Positions 8,271 to 15,773 of a stretch of 64,000 bases of DNA are shown here, piece after piece. The translations under genes were made by a program, and so were the position numbers. A model generated the notes under the pieces. The model worked only from the letters and a program-made list of their open reading frames with translations. It did no database searches and had not been told where the DNA came from. The stretch is from Mycolicibacterium peregrinum. Its GTDB lineage: Bacteria > Actinomycetota > Actinomycetes > Mycobacteriales > Mycobacteriaceae. The stretch spans positions 62,001 to 126,000 of the forward strand of contig NZ_LZSO01000038.1 in NCBI RefSeq assembly GCF_001665785.1, in the 5' to 3' direction. The stretch's first letter is position 1. Each line of letters begins with the position of its first letter.

Positions 8271-9326
8271 CTACCAGGTGCGGGTGGCTCCGGTTTCGAG
8301 CTTCGTACCGCGATGCCGCCACTTGGGCTCTTTGTCGACGGTGTGGCCCGTGACGTGCCGCAGGCTGCGGATGACCGAGCCGTAGAGTCCTGACGCCGCG
8401 GTCGATACCTTGCCGCCCGGCGGCTCGTCCATGAACGGCATGAACTTGTCCGGGAATCCCGGCATGGTGCACCCGATGCAGATGCCGCCGACATTCGGGC
8501 AACCGCCGATGCCGTTTATCCAACCGCGCTTCGGGACGTTGCATTTGACCACAGGTCCCCAGCAGCCCAGTTTCACAATGCATTTCGGCGATCCGTATTC
8601 GGTCGCGAAATCGCCCTGCTCGTAGTAGCCCGCCCGGTCGCATCCTTCGTGGACGGTCTTGCCGAACAGCCACGTGGGGCGCAACTCCTCGTCCAGCGGG
8701 ATCATCGGGGCCTGGTCGGTGGCCATGTACAGCAGATACGTCAGCGTCTCGGCCATGTTGTCTGGATGCGCAGGGCAACCGGGAACACAGACGATCGGAA
8801 TGCCGGCCTTGCTCTTCCAGTCCCACCCGAGATAGTCGGGCACACCCATCGCGCCGGTCGGGTTACCGGCCATCGCGTGGATGCCGCCGTAGGTGGCGCA
8901 GGTGCCGACGGCGACAACGGCGGTGGCTTTGGGTGTGAGCCGGTCCAACCACTCGCTTGTGGTCATCGGTTGGTTGGTCGCGGGATTGTTGCCGAACCCG
9001 CACCAGTAACCCTCGTCCTTGACCTGCTCGTTCGGGATGGACCCCTCGACGACCAGGACGAAAGGCTCCAGTTCGCCTCGTTCGGCCTTGAAGAACCACG
9101 ACAGGAAATCGTCGGCGCCCCCGCTCGGTCCGCACTCGAAGTCGATCAGGGGCCAATGGACGGCGATCTTGGGCAGACCGGGAAGTGCCCCAAGGGCGAT
9201 TTCCTCGATGCTCGGTTGGGTGGCGGCAGTCAACGCCACCGAATCGCCATCACAACTCAGACCGGCATTGATCCACAGCACGTGGATCAGTGCCTGTTCC
9301 GCTTTGACTGCTGCCTCGGTTGGCAT
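8271..9326 (-). CDS. hhyS: [NiFe]-hydrogenase small subunit, group 1h type
   Basis: Fe-S electron-transfer subunit of 351 residues. No twin-arginine signal peptide is present (starts MPTEAAVKAEQALIHVLWIN), so the enzyme is cytoplasmic or on the inner face of the membrane. The proximal-cluster motif reads LSCDGDS (Cys25, Asp28), where most hydrogenases have CxxC. The Asp ligand (3Cys-1Asp cluster) is the hallmark of the actinobacterial oxygen-insensitive hydrogenase described in Ralstonia. Later Cys residues (VGTCATYGG, CVPGCPAHPDN, CIVKLGCWGP, GGCPNVGGICIGCTMPGFPD) supply the other ligands. A GGAAAG ribosome site precedes the ATG. It is separated by 97 bp from the large subunit and by 118 bp from hypB. 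Confidence 0.97.
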   Translation of the reverse strand: MPTEAAVKAEQALIHVLWINAGLSCDGDSVALTAATQPSIEEIALGALPGLPKIAVHWPLIDFECGPSGGADDFLSWFFKAERGELEPFVLVVEGSIPNEQVKDEGYWCGFGNNPATNQPMTTSEWLDRLTPKATAVVAVGTCATYGGIHAMAGNPTGAMGVPDYLGWDWKSKAGIPIVCVPGCPAHPDNMAETLTYLLYMATDQAPMIPLDEELRPTWLFGKTVHEGCDRAGYYEQGDFATEYGSPKCIVKLGCWGPVVKCNVPKRGWINGIGGCPNVGGICIGCTMPGFPDKFMPFMDEPPGGKVSTAASGLYGSVIRSLRHVTGHTVDKEPKWRHRGTKLETGATRTW

Positions 9327-9393
9327 AGGTCACAGCTTTCCGGGGCCAGGGCTGAGGGCCCCAATGGCTCGAGCTTAGCCGCGTGCAGCCTGC

Positions 9394-9441
9394 TTGAGAC
9401 CTCAAACTCCGGGATAGTTTCCTGGGTGGTTGTCTTGTCAA
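9394..9441 (-). promoter_or_regulatory. candidate promoter/operator upstream of hhyS
   Basis: On the minus strand a perfect TTGACA (9441-9436) could serve as a -35 box; the best -10 candidates (ACTATC at 17 bp, TATCCC at 19 bp) are weak. Just downstream lies the inverted repeat TTGAG-GT-CTCAA (9394-9405), placed where it could block transcription. This would let hhySL be transcribed apart from hypAB. No good DosR-type box was found here. Confidence 0.35.
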
Positions 9442-9444
9442 AGG

Positions 9445-10239
9445 CTAGTGCGCCGGCGCGGCGTTTACGTGTGCGTCAACCCAGGCGTACCAAGCCTCGA
9501 GCCCGTCACCGCGAGTGGCGGACGTCGGCAGGATCGAGACGTCGGGATTGACGGATCGTGCATGGCGGCAACAGGTTTCAAGATCGAAGTCGACGTAGGG
9601 GAGCAGGTCGATCTTGTTGATGATCACCAGTCCCGCCGCGGCGAACATGTGGGGGTACTTCAAGGGTTTGTCGGTGCCTTCGGTCACCGAGATGACAACG
9701 ACCTTGCTGTATTCACCGAGATCGAACAATGCCGGGCAGACGAGGTTGCCGACGTTCTCGATGAACAGCACCGACCCCGGGGCGGGATCGAGGCTTTCGA
9801 GTGCTCGGTGGGTCATCGCGGCGTCCAGGTGACACCCCGCGCCGGTGTTGATCTGAACCGCGCGTGCTCCCGCGGCCCGGATCCGGTCGGCATCGAGCAG
9901 CGTCTCCTGGTCTCCTTCGATCACCGTCACCGTGCGGGTCGCGCCGAGCTCACGGATGGTCCGTTCGAGCAGCGTCGTCTTGCCCGCTCCCGGCGAACTG
10001 GTGATGTTGAGCGCCAGGACGCCGCGCTCGGCCAGCCACTGCCGGTTCTGCTCGGCGATGAGGTCGTTCTTGGCCAGCACCTTTTGTTCCAGCGAGACGG
10101 TCTCGGTGTGCTGGTGGTCGCCGTGAGAATGCTGGTGGGGGTGGTCGTGGTCGTGGGGATGGCCGTGATCATGGGGGTGGTCATGACCGGCGAGGGTGAT
10201 GACGGCCCCGTCCTGACCGCAGCCGCAGGTTGCGCACAT
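9445..10239 (-). CDS. hypB: hydrogenase nickel-incorporation GTPase HypB
   Basis: HypB inserts nickel into the large subunit together with HypA, using GTP. The 264-residue protein starts MCATCGCG, the N-terminal three-Cys high-affinity nickel site. A His/Asp-rich stretch follows (about residues 19-46), a nickel store seen in some HypB proteins. The P-loop SSPGAGKT is near residue 82, and ENVGNLVCP and NKIDLLP complete the SIMIBI-class GTPase signature. It starts 1 bp after the hypA stop. Confidence 0.97.
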   Translation of the reverse strand: MCATCGCGQDGAVITLAGHDHPHDHGHPHDHDHPHQHSHGDHQHTETVSLEQKVLAKNDLIAEQNRQWLAERGVLALNITSSPGAGKTTLLERTIRELGATRTVTVIEGDQETLLDADRIRAAGARAVQINTGAGCHLDAAMTHRALESLDPAPGSVLFIENVGNLVCPALFDLGEYSKVVVISVTEGTDKPLKYPHMFAAAGLVIINKIDLLPYVDFDLETCCRHARSVNPDVSILPTSATRGDGLEAWYAWVDAHVNAAPAH

Positions 10240-10240
10240 G

Positions 10241-10570
10241 TCAGCTCACTTCCATCGAGAGAATCCGCAGTTCCCGGCCGGCGGTGACCTTGACGTCGGC
10301 GCTTCCGCACGGGCACAACAGGATCAGATCGGGCAGGTCGAACTGCGCGCCGCAGCTGCGGCACTGTGCCGCACCCGGCTGGATGTCGAGGTCGAGGCGG
10401 GCGCCATCGGCCACCGTGCCCTGGGTGACCAGGTCGAAGCAGAAGAGCATGGAGTCCGGGACGATCGCGCACAAGGCGCCGACCTCGAGCTTCACGCTGT
10501 GCACACGCCGGCCTGCGGCGTGCTCGCACACCGCGTCGACAACGCTCTGGGTGATCGCCATCTCGTGCAT
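10241..10570 (-). CDS. hypA: hydrogenase nickel chaperone HypA
   Basis: Zn/Ni metallochaperone of 109 residues. The N-terminus MHEMAITQS contains His2, the nickel ligand of the family. The zinc ribbon is formed by CRSC and the later CPCG. It works with HypB, encoded 1 bp downstream, and is the first gene of the hydrogenase cluster. The 201 bp to the divergent recA must hold its promoter, but I cannot point to convincing -35/-10 boxes. Confidence 0.95.
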   Translation of the reverse strand: MHEMAITQSVVDAVCEHAAGRRVHSVKLEVGALCAIVPDSMLFCFDLVTQGTVADGARLDLDIQPGAAQCRSCGAQFDLPDLILLCPCGSADVKVTAGRELRILSMEVS

Positions 10571-10643
10571 CGCTGCCCCGTCTCCGGGCTAGATGCTCCC
10601 ACGATAGGCCCGTTTCGCCGCGTACACGGCGTGTCTCCTTGAG

Positions 10644-10659
10644 TCGAACAGATGTTCGC
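10644..10659. promoter_or_regulatory. LexA (SOS) box upstream of recA
   Basis: TCGAAC-AGAT-GTTCGC matches the mycobacterial SOS box TCGAAC-N4-GTTCGA at 11 of 12 fixed positions. It lies about 110 bp before the recA start in the hypA-recA divergent region, as in other mycobacteria, and should mediate LexA repression of recA. Confidence 0.9.
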
Positions 10660-10694
10660 TTTACTGTGGGCGGTGTTCGAGCGGAGATCCGGAC

Positions 10695-10717
10695 TTGTCG
10701 GTGCCCTGGCCTAGCGT
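10695..10717 (+). promoter_or_regulatory. LexA-independent DNA-damage promoter of recA (RecA-NDp/PafBC type)
   Basis: TTGTCGGTG, 8 bp, then TAGCGT: an exact fit to the mycobacterial damage-inducible promoter TTGTCRGTG-N8-TANNNT, activated by PafBC independently of LexA. It lies 55 bp before the recA ATG. The same element, including the next five spacer bases CCCTG, recurs before chiZ at 32116. Confidence 0.88.
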
Positions 10718-10771
10718 CACGGCCAACCGATCGGAACACCGGTCAACACGACTACTTGGAGAGGCATCATC

Positions 10772-11827
10772 ATGGCGCAGCAAGCCCCTGATCGCGAAAA
10801 AGCGCTCGAACTGGCGATGGCCCAGATCGACAAGAACTTCGGTAAAGGCTCGGTGATGCGCCTCGGCGAGGAGGTGCGCCAGCCCATCTCGGTGATCCCC
10901 ACCGGTTCGATCTCCCTGGACGTGGCACTCGGCATCGGTGGTCTGCCTCGCGGTCGTGTGGTCGAGATCTACGGCCCGGAATCCTCGGGTAAGACCACCG
11001 TTGCGCTGCACGCGGTGGCCAATGCCCAGGCCGCCGGCGGCATCGCGGCGTTCATCGACGCCGAGCACGCCCTGGATCCCGAGTACGCCAAGAAGCTCGG
11101 CGTCGACACCGATTCACTGCTGGTGAGCCAGCCCGACACCGGTGAGCAGGCGCTGGAGATCGCCGACATGCTGGTGCGCTCGGGTGCTCTGGACATCCTC
11201 GTGATCGACTCGGTGGCCGCTCTGGTGCCCCGCGCCGAGATCGAGGGCGAGATGGGGGACAGCCACGTCGGTCTGCAGGCCCGTCTGATGAGCCAGGCGC
11301 TGCGCAAGATGACCGGTGCGCTGAACAACTCGGGCACCACCGCGATCTTCATCAACCAGCTCCGCGAGAAGATCGGCGTGATGTTCGGCTCGCCCGAAAC
11401 CACCACGGGCGGTAAGGCTCTGAAGTTCTACGCCTCGGTCCGTCTCGACGTCCGGCGCATCGAGACGCTCAAGGACGGTACCGACGCGGTCGGTAACCGG
11501 ACCCGCGTCAAGGTCGTCAAGAACAAGGTCTCGCCGCCCTTCAAGCAGGCTGAGTTCGACATCCTGTACGGCCACGGCATCAGTCGCGAGGGCTCACTCA
11601 TCGACATGGGTGTCGAGCACGGCTTCATCCGCAAGTCCGGCTCCTGGTTCACCTACGAGGGTGAGCAGTTGGGGCAGGGCAAGGAGAATGCCCGCAAGTT
11701 CATGTTGGAGAACGTCGACATCGCCAACGAAATCGAGAAGAAGATCAAGGAAAAGCTCGGTATCGGTGCCGTCGTGACCGCCGAGGCAAAGGCTGATGAC
11801 GTCCTTCCCGCCCCGGTTGACTTCTGA
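10772..11827 (+). CDS. recA: recombinase RecA
   Basis: RecA binds single-stranded DNA, drives strand exchange and stimulates LexA self-cleavage. The 351-residue protein has the Walker A motif GPESSGKT at 68-75 and the usual core and C-terminal domains. It is continuous: unlike M. tuberculosis RecA it has no intein. A GGAGAGG ribosome site precedes the ATG. The 3' end overlaps recX by 32 bp. SOS and PafBC-type elements upstream indicate dual damage control. Confidence 0.99.
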   Translation: MAQQAPDREKALELAMAQIDKNFGKGSVMRLGEEVRQPISVIPTGSISLDVALGIGGLPRGRVVEIYGPESSGKTTVALHAVANAQAAGGIAAFIDAEHALDPEYAKKLGVDTDSLLVSQPDTGEQALEIADMLVRSGALDILVIDSVAALVPRAEIEGEMGDSHVGLQARLMSQALRKMTGALNNSGTTAIFINQLREKIGVMFGSPETTTGGKALKFYASVRLDVRRIETLKDGTDAVGNRTRVKVVKNKVSPPFKQAEFDILYGHGISREGSLIDMGVEHGFIRKSGSWFTYEGEQLGQGKENARKFMLENVDIANEIEKKIKEKLGIGAVVTAEAKADDVLPAPVDF

Positions 11828-12359
11828 GCCGTCGGGTACGCCCGACGGGGAGCAGGCGCAGGATCCTCGCAAACGTGAGGAGCAGGCAAAGAACGTCTGC
11901 CTGCGCCTGCTGACCGTACGGGCCCGCACCCGCGCCGAGTTGATCGAACAGCTCACCAAACGGGGTTACGAGGAAGACCTCAGCGCCAAGGTGCTGAACA
12001 GGTTGACCGAGGTCGGACTGATCGATGACGAGGACTTCGCCGAACAGTGGGTGCGGTCCCGGCACGCCAACTCAGGAAAAGGCAAGCGCGCCTTGGCTGT
12101 TGAGCTTCGCAAGAAGGGCGTGGACAAAGAGGTCATCGACGCCGCGCTGGCGGACCTGGATCCGGCTGCCGAGCGGCAACGAGCCGAGCAGCTGGTTCGG
12201 GACAAATTGCGTCGCGAGCGGCTCGATGGCGACGACGGCGACGTGAAGGTGACCCGTCGGCTCGTCGGCATGTTGGCCCGTCGCGGCTACAACCAGTCGA
12301 TGGCGTTCGACGTCGTCAGCGTCGAACTGGCCGGCGAACGGGAACGCCGCCGGGTGTAG
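11796..12359 (+). CDS. recX: RecA regulator RecX
   Basis: RecX binds RecA filaments and limits their activity. The 187-residue protein shows the three-helix RecX repeats (TRAELIEQLTKRGY, VLNRLTEVGLIDDEDFAEQWV, GVDKEVIDAAL). The ATG lies inside the last codons of recA (32-bp overlap), the arrangement known in mycobacteria, which keeps RecX low and coupled to RecA. A hairpin overlaps its stop. Confidence 0.96.
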   Translation: MTSFPPRLTSEPSGTPDGEQAQDPRKREEQAKNVCLRLLTVRARTRAELIEQLTKRGYEEDLSAKVLNRLTEVGLIDDEDFAEQWVRSRHANSGKGKRALAVELRKKGVDKEVIDAALADLDPAAERQRAEQLVRDKLRRERLDGDDGDVKVTRRLVGMLARRGYNQSMAFDVVSVELAGERERRRV

Positions 12360-12378
12360 CGGCCGCATTGTGCCGCTA
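12357..12378. terminator. hairpin at the recX/gluD convergent junction
   Basis: Inverted repeat TAGCGGC-8 bp-GCCGCTA overlaps the recX stop and lies 9 bp from the end of the convergent gluD. There is no U tract, which is common for mycobacterial terminators. Confidence 0.5.
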
Positions 12379-12386
12379 CACGCAGG

Positions 12387-13280
12387 TCAGTCCCGTTGAG
12401 TGTGCAGCACCTGCGCGCCCGGTGCGCCTTCCTGTTCGACGGCCTCTGGTTCCAGCGGCGCGGGCCCACGGCTGGAGCGACGCATTCGCCGTTCCAGCCA
12501 GGTGGCGAACCACGACAGCGTGAAGTTCACCGTGATCATCAAGATGGCGATCACGATCAGCGCCGGGAGATAGTTGCCGTAGGCCGACCCGATGACCGTG
12601 CCCTGGCGCACCATCTCCACAAAGGTGATCTGGTAGCCGATCGCAGTGTCCTTGAGCACCACCACCAGCTGGGACACCAGCACCGGCAGCATCGCGGTGA
12701 TCGCCTGTGGCAGCAGGATCAATCGCATCGTCTGTCCCCACGACAGGCCGAGTGAGGCCGCCGCCTCACGCTGGCCGCGGGGCAGGGTATTGATACCGGC
12801 CCGCACGATCTCGGCGATCACGGCACCGTTGTAAAGAGTCAGACCCGTGATCACGCCGGCCAGCGCCAGATGCTTGGACGGGAACGTGTCGTATACGGCA
12901 TAGAGGAAGTACGCGAAGATCATCATGATCAGCACCGGGACGGCGCGGAAGAACTCAACGATCACCCCACAGATCCACCGGATCGGTGCAATCGGTGCCA
13001 ATCGGCCCACCCCGAGCAGCACGCCGAGGATCAACGCGAACACGATGCTGACCGCGGCGGCGGTCAGCGTGCCCTGCACGCCGGGCAGGACGTATGTTCG
13101 CCACAGGTCGGCCGTCAGGAACGGCTCCCACTTCGCACCGGTGAGCTGGTCCTTGGTCCACATCCGCCAGATCACGAAACCCAGCAGCACCGCGGCGACG
13201 ACCACAGTCAGCGCGGTGAAAACCCAGTTACGGGCCCGGGCCCGCGGGCCCGGGGCATCGAAGAGGACAGAAGCGCTCAT
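12387..13280 (-). CDS. gluD: glutamate ABC transporter permease GluD
   Basis: Inner-membrane permease of the polar amino acid (HAAT) family; it pairs with GluC and is powered by GluA. 297 residues from ATG 13280 (MSASVLFDAPG). It has several hydrophobic segments, and the EAA loop GQREAAASLGLSWGQTMRLILLPQA contacts the ATPase. The C-terminus is basic then acidic. An in-frame TTG at 13304 would add 8 residues but lies in the duplicated leader. Its start is separated from gluC by a 32-bp tandem duplication. Confidence 0.93.
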   Translation of the reverse strand: MSASVLFDAPGPRARARNWVFTALTVVVAAVLLGFVIWRMWTKDQLTGAKWEPFLTADLWRTYVLPGVQGTLTAAAVSIVFALILGVLLGVGRLAPIAPIRWICGVIVEFFRAVPVLIMMIFAYFLYAVYDTFPSKHLALAGVITGLTLYNGAVIAEIVRAGINTLPRGQREAAASLGLSWGQTMRLILLPQAITAMLPVLVSQLVVVLKDTAIGYQITFVEMVRQGTVIGSAYGNYLPALIVIAILMITVNFTLSWFATWLERRMRRSSRGPAPLEPEAVEQEGAPGAQVLHTQRD

Positions 13281-13344
13281 GGTGTCCGCCCGTTCTTCGC
13301 GCAAGCGCTCATGGTGTCCGCCCGTTCTTCGCGCAAGCGCTCAT
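13271..13344 (-). repeat. 32-bp tandem duplication carrying two linked 11-codon ORFs
   Basis: Two exact 32-bp copies (13271-13302, 13303-13334) plus a 10-bp third start (13335-13344). On the minus strand each unit contains the start ACACCATGAGCGCTT. The gluC TGA overlaps the first ATG (13344). That ORF reads MSACAKNGRTP and ends in a TGA overlapping the second ATG (13312). The second encodes the same 11 residues and ends in a TGA overlapping the gluD ATG (13280). The original gluC-gluD junction was probably a simple TGATGA overlap that was duplicated. The effect could be to lower gluD translation or to pass ribosomes on by reinitiation. Confidence 0.9.
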
Positions 13345-14024
13345 CACCGTGCCACCGCCAGTCTCTTGCCCAGCCATCCGAACACCAGGCCCAGTGGCAA
13401 AGTCAGGATCACGAATCCGCTCGCGAAGATCACGCCGACCGTCATCAGCGCAGCGGTGTTCTCGATCATCTCCTTCATCAACAAGGCGGCCTCGGCCACC
13501 CCGATCGCGGAGGCGATGGTGGTGTTCTTCGCCAAAGCGATCAGCACCGAACCCAGTGGGATGATCACCGCTCGAAAAGCCTGTGGCAGCAGGATTATTC
13601 GCAGGTTCTGACTGAAGCTCAGTCCCAGCGAGCGGGCGGCCTCGGCCTGACCCAGCGGAACCGTGTTGACCCCCGAGCGCACCGTCTCACACACGAAAGA
13701 CGCCGTATAGACGGTCAACCCGAGTACGGCCAGACGAAAGTTGCTGTCCGCGATCGAGGTCGGTGAATGGGGGTCGACCAGGGTGATGCCCAGCGTCTGG
13801 CCCACACCGAATGAGCAGAACAGGATGATCAGCGTCAGCGGCGTGTTGCGGACGATGTTGACGTACGCGGTGCCGAGCCAGTTCATCACCGGGGTCGGTG
13901 CCAGCCGCATCGCGGCCAGCACCGTGCCGAGGATCAGCGCACCGATCGCCGAGTACACCGTCAGCTGGATCGTGATCCAGAACGCCGCGAATATCTGATC
14001 GCGGTGTGCGTCGAAAATCTCCAC
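13344..14024 (-). CDS. gluC: glutamate ABC transporter permease GluC
   Basis: Second HAAT-type permease, 226 residues, with GTG start at 14024 (MEIFDAHRDQIFAAFWITIQ). Hydrophobic spans alternate with the ATPase-contact loop LGQAEAARSLGLSFSQNLRI. It lies 21 bp downstream of the binding protein gene gluB, and its stop feeds into the duplicated leader of gluD. Substrate glutamate/aspartate is assigned from similarity to the corynebacterial gluABCD operon. Confidence 0.93.
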   Translation of the reverse strand: MEIFDAHRDQIFAAFWITIQLTVYSAIGALILGTVLAAMRLAPTPVMNWLGTAYVNIVRNTPLTLIILFCSFGVGQTLGITLVDPHSPTSIADSNFRLAVLGLTVYTASFVCETVRSGVNTVPLGQAEAARSLGLSFSQNLRIILLPQAFRAVIIPLGSVLIALAKNTTIASAIGVAEAALLMKEMIENTAALMTVGVIFASGFVILTLPLGLVFGWLGKRLAVAR

Positions 14025-14045
14025 GGTCCGTGCGCTGTCTCCGGA

Positions 14046-14858
14046 TCAGCCGCGGTCGATGGCGGGCGGCGCCGGGGTCTGGATACCGGCCGGGCCGAGG
14101 TTGCGCTCGAACGCTTCCTTCCAGGCGCCGCTGGACTCCATCTTTTCGAGTGCGTCGTTGATCTTGTTGCGCAGCTCGTTGTCGCCCTTCTTCAGGCCGA
14201 TGCCGTAACGCTCCTCGGAGAACGTGTCACCGACGATCTTGAAGGTGCCCGGGTTCTGCGCGGCGAAGCCGGCCAGGATCACCTCGTCGGTGGTCACCGC
14301 GTCGATGATCCCGTTCTTGAGAGCGTCGACGCAGGCCGAGTAGGTGTCGAACTGTTGCAGCTGCACCTTCGGGTACTTGTCCTTGATGTTCTGCGCCGGG
14401 GTCGAGCCGGACACCGAGCACAGCTTCTTGTTGTTCTCCAGCGACGCGGCCCCGGTGATGTCGTTGTTGTCCGCGCGCACCAGCAGGCTCTGCCCGGTCA
14501 GCAGATAGGGCCCGGCGAAGTCGACCTTCTCCTTGCGCGCATCGGTGATCGAGTAGGTCCCGACGATGTATTCGACCTGACCGTTCTGGATCAGCGTCTC
14601 GCGCTGCGGCGAGGGTGCTTCCTTCCATTCGATCTTGTCCTCGGGGTAGCCGAGTTCGTTGGCCACGTACTTGGCCACATCGACATCGAACCCGGACATG
14701 GTGCCGTCAGGTTTCTTCTGGCCGAGGCCGGGCTGGTCGTACTTGGTGCCGATGACGATCTTGCTGGAGTCGCCGCCACCGCCACATGCGGTGGCGGCGA
14801 AGGGGAGTGCGATCGCGAGCGCGAGGGTACCGACCAACTTGAACGGCGCGGAGGGCAT
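14046..14858 (-). CDS. gluB: glutamate-binding lipoprotein GluB
   Basis: Extracytoplasmic solute-binding protein of family 3, 270 residues. The N-terminus is a lipoprotein signal (hydrophobic stretch then ATACGGGG, with Cys25 the lipid-modified residue). The family core is visible in GFDVDVAKYVANELG and DFAGPYLLTGQSLLV. It captures the amino acid and delivers it to GluCD. Second gene of the gluABCD operon, 24 bp after gluA. Confidence 0.95.
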   Translation of the reverse strand: MPSAPFKLVGTLALAIALPFAATACGGGGDSSKIVIGTKYDQPGLGQKKPDGTMSGFDVDVAKYVANELGYPEDKIEWKEAPSPQRETLIQNGQVEYIVGTYSITDARKEKVDFAGPYLLTGQSLLVRADNNDITGAASLENNKKLCSVSGSTPAQNIKDKYPKVQLQQFDTYSACVDALKNGIIDAVTTDEVILAGFAAQNPGTFKIVGDTFSEERYGIGLKKGDNELRNKINDALEKMESSGAWKEAFERNLGPAGIQTPAPPAIDRG

Positions 14859-14882
14859 TGTGCGGGTCCTTTCGGCGGAGCG

Positions 14883-15668
14883 TCAGTGATGAAGGATCTT
14901 GCCGAGAAAATCTTTGGCGCGGTCGGATTTCGGGTTGTCGAAAAACTCGGCCGGTGGTGCGTCCTCGACGATGGCGCCGTCGGCCATGAACACGACGCGA
15001 TCAGACGCCCGGCGGGCGAATCCCATCTCGTGGGTGACCACCACCATCGTCATTCCCTCGCCGGCCAGCGAGGTCATCACGGCCAGGACCTCGTTGATCA
15101 TCTCGGGATCCAGTGCGCTGGTGGGCTCGTCGAACAGCATGACCTTCGGGTTCATCGCCAGCGAGCGCGCGATGGCGACGCGCTGCTGCTGACCGCCCGA
15201 CAGCTGGGCCGGGTACTTGTCGGCCTGGTTGGCCACTCCTACCCGGTCCAACAGGGCCATGGCGGCATCCCGGGCCTGCGCCTTGGGCTTACGGCGCACC
15301 TTCACCGGGGCGAGCATGACGTTCTCCAGGATCGTCTTGTGCGCGAACAGGTTGAAGGACTGGAAAACCATGCCGACATCCGACCGCAGCTGAGCCAGCT
15401 TGCGGCCCTCGGCCGGCAACGCCTGGCCGTCGATCGCGATGCTGCCGGAGTCGATGGTCTCCAGCCGGTTGATGGCGCGGCACAACGTGGACTTACCCGA
15501 ACCCGACGGTCCGAGGACCACGACGACCTGGCCGCGCCCCACATCGAGGTTGATGTCGTTGAGCACGTGCAAGGGTCCGAAGTGCTTGTTGACTCCCTGA
15601 AGTGAGATCATCGGCACATCTGGTGGCGCCGCTTCGTCGACCTGCGGCGGCTCGCCGGGGCTACCCAT
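14883..15668 (-). CDS. gluA: glutamate ABC transporter ATPase GluA
   Basis: ATP-binding subunit of 261 residues (or 242 from the ATG at 15611, MISLQGVNKHFG, where the conserved family N-terminus begins). Walker A GPSGSGKST, signature LSGGQQQRVAIARSLA, Walker B VMLFDEPTSALD and the switch His (VTHEM) are all intact. First gene of the operon; the 105 bp to the divergent miaB should hold its promoter. Confidence 0.95.
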   Translation of the reverse strand: MGSPGEPPQVDEAAPPDVPMISLQGVNKHFGPLHVLNDINLDVGRGQVVVVLGPSGSGKSTLCRAINRLETIDSGSIAIDGQALPAEGRKLAQLRSDVGMVFQSFNLFAHKTILENVMLAPVKVRRKPKAQARDAAMALLDRVGVANQADKYPAQLSGGQQQRVAIARSLAMNPKVMLFDEPTSALDPEMINEVLAVMTSLAGEGMTMVVVTHEMGFARRASDRVVFMADGAIVEDAPPAEFFDNPKSDRAKDFLGKILHH

Positions 15669-15773
15669 GGCAGGTGACCTTACCCAGGGAAGGCCCGGCC
15701 TGCCCGGATCTCGTCAATCCGCCGCGTCAATCCGCCGCGTCGACGTTTCGGGTGGCTCCGTACCATTGAGGCC

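Noticed and set aside
9406..9425. GGGA...TCC-type sequence before hhyS as a DosR box
   Set aside because: The half-sites are separated by 5 instead of 6 bases and most other positions differ from the DosR consensus.
15711..15743. Short direct repeat TCAATCCGCCGCG between gluA and miaB
   Set aside because: Two 13-bp copies in tandem; too short to assign a role and not symmetric.
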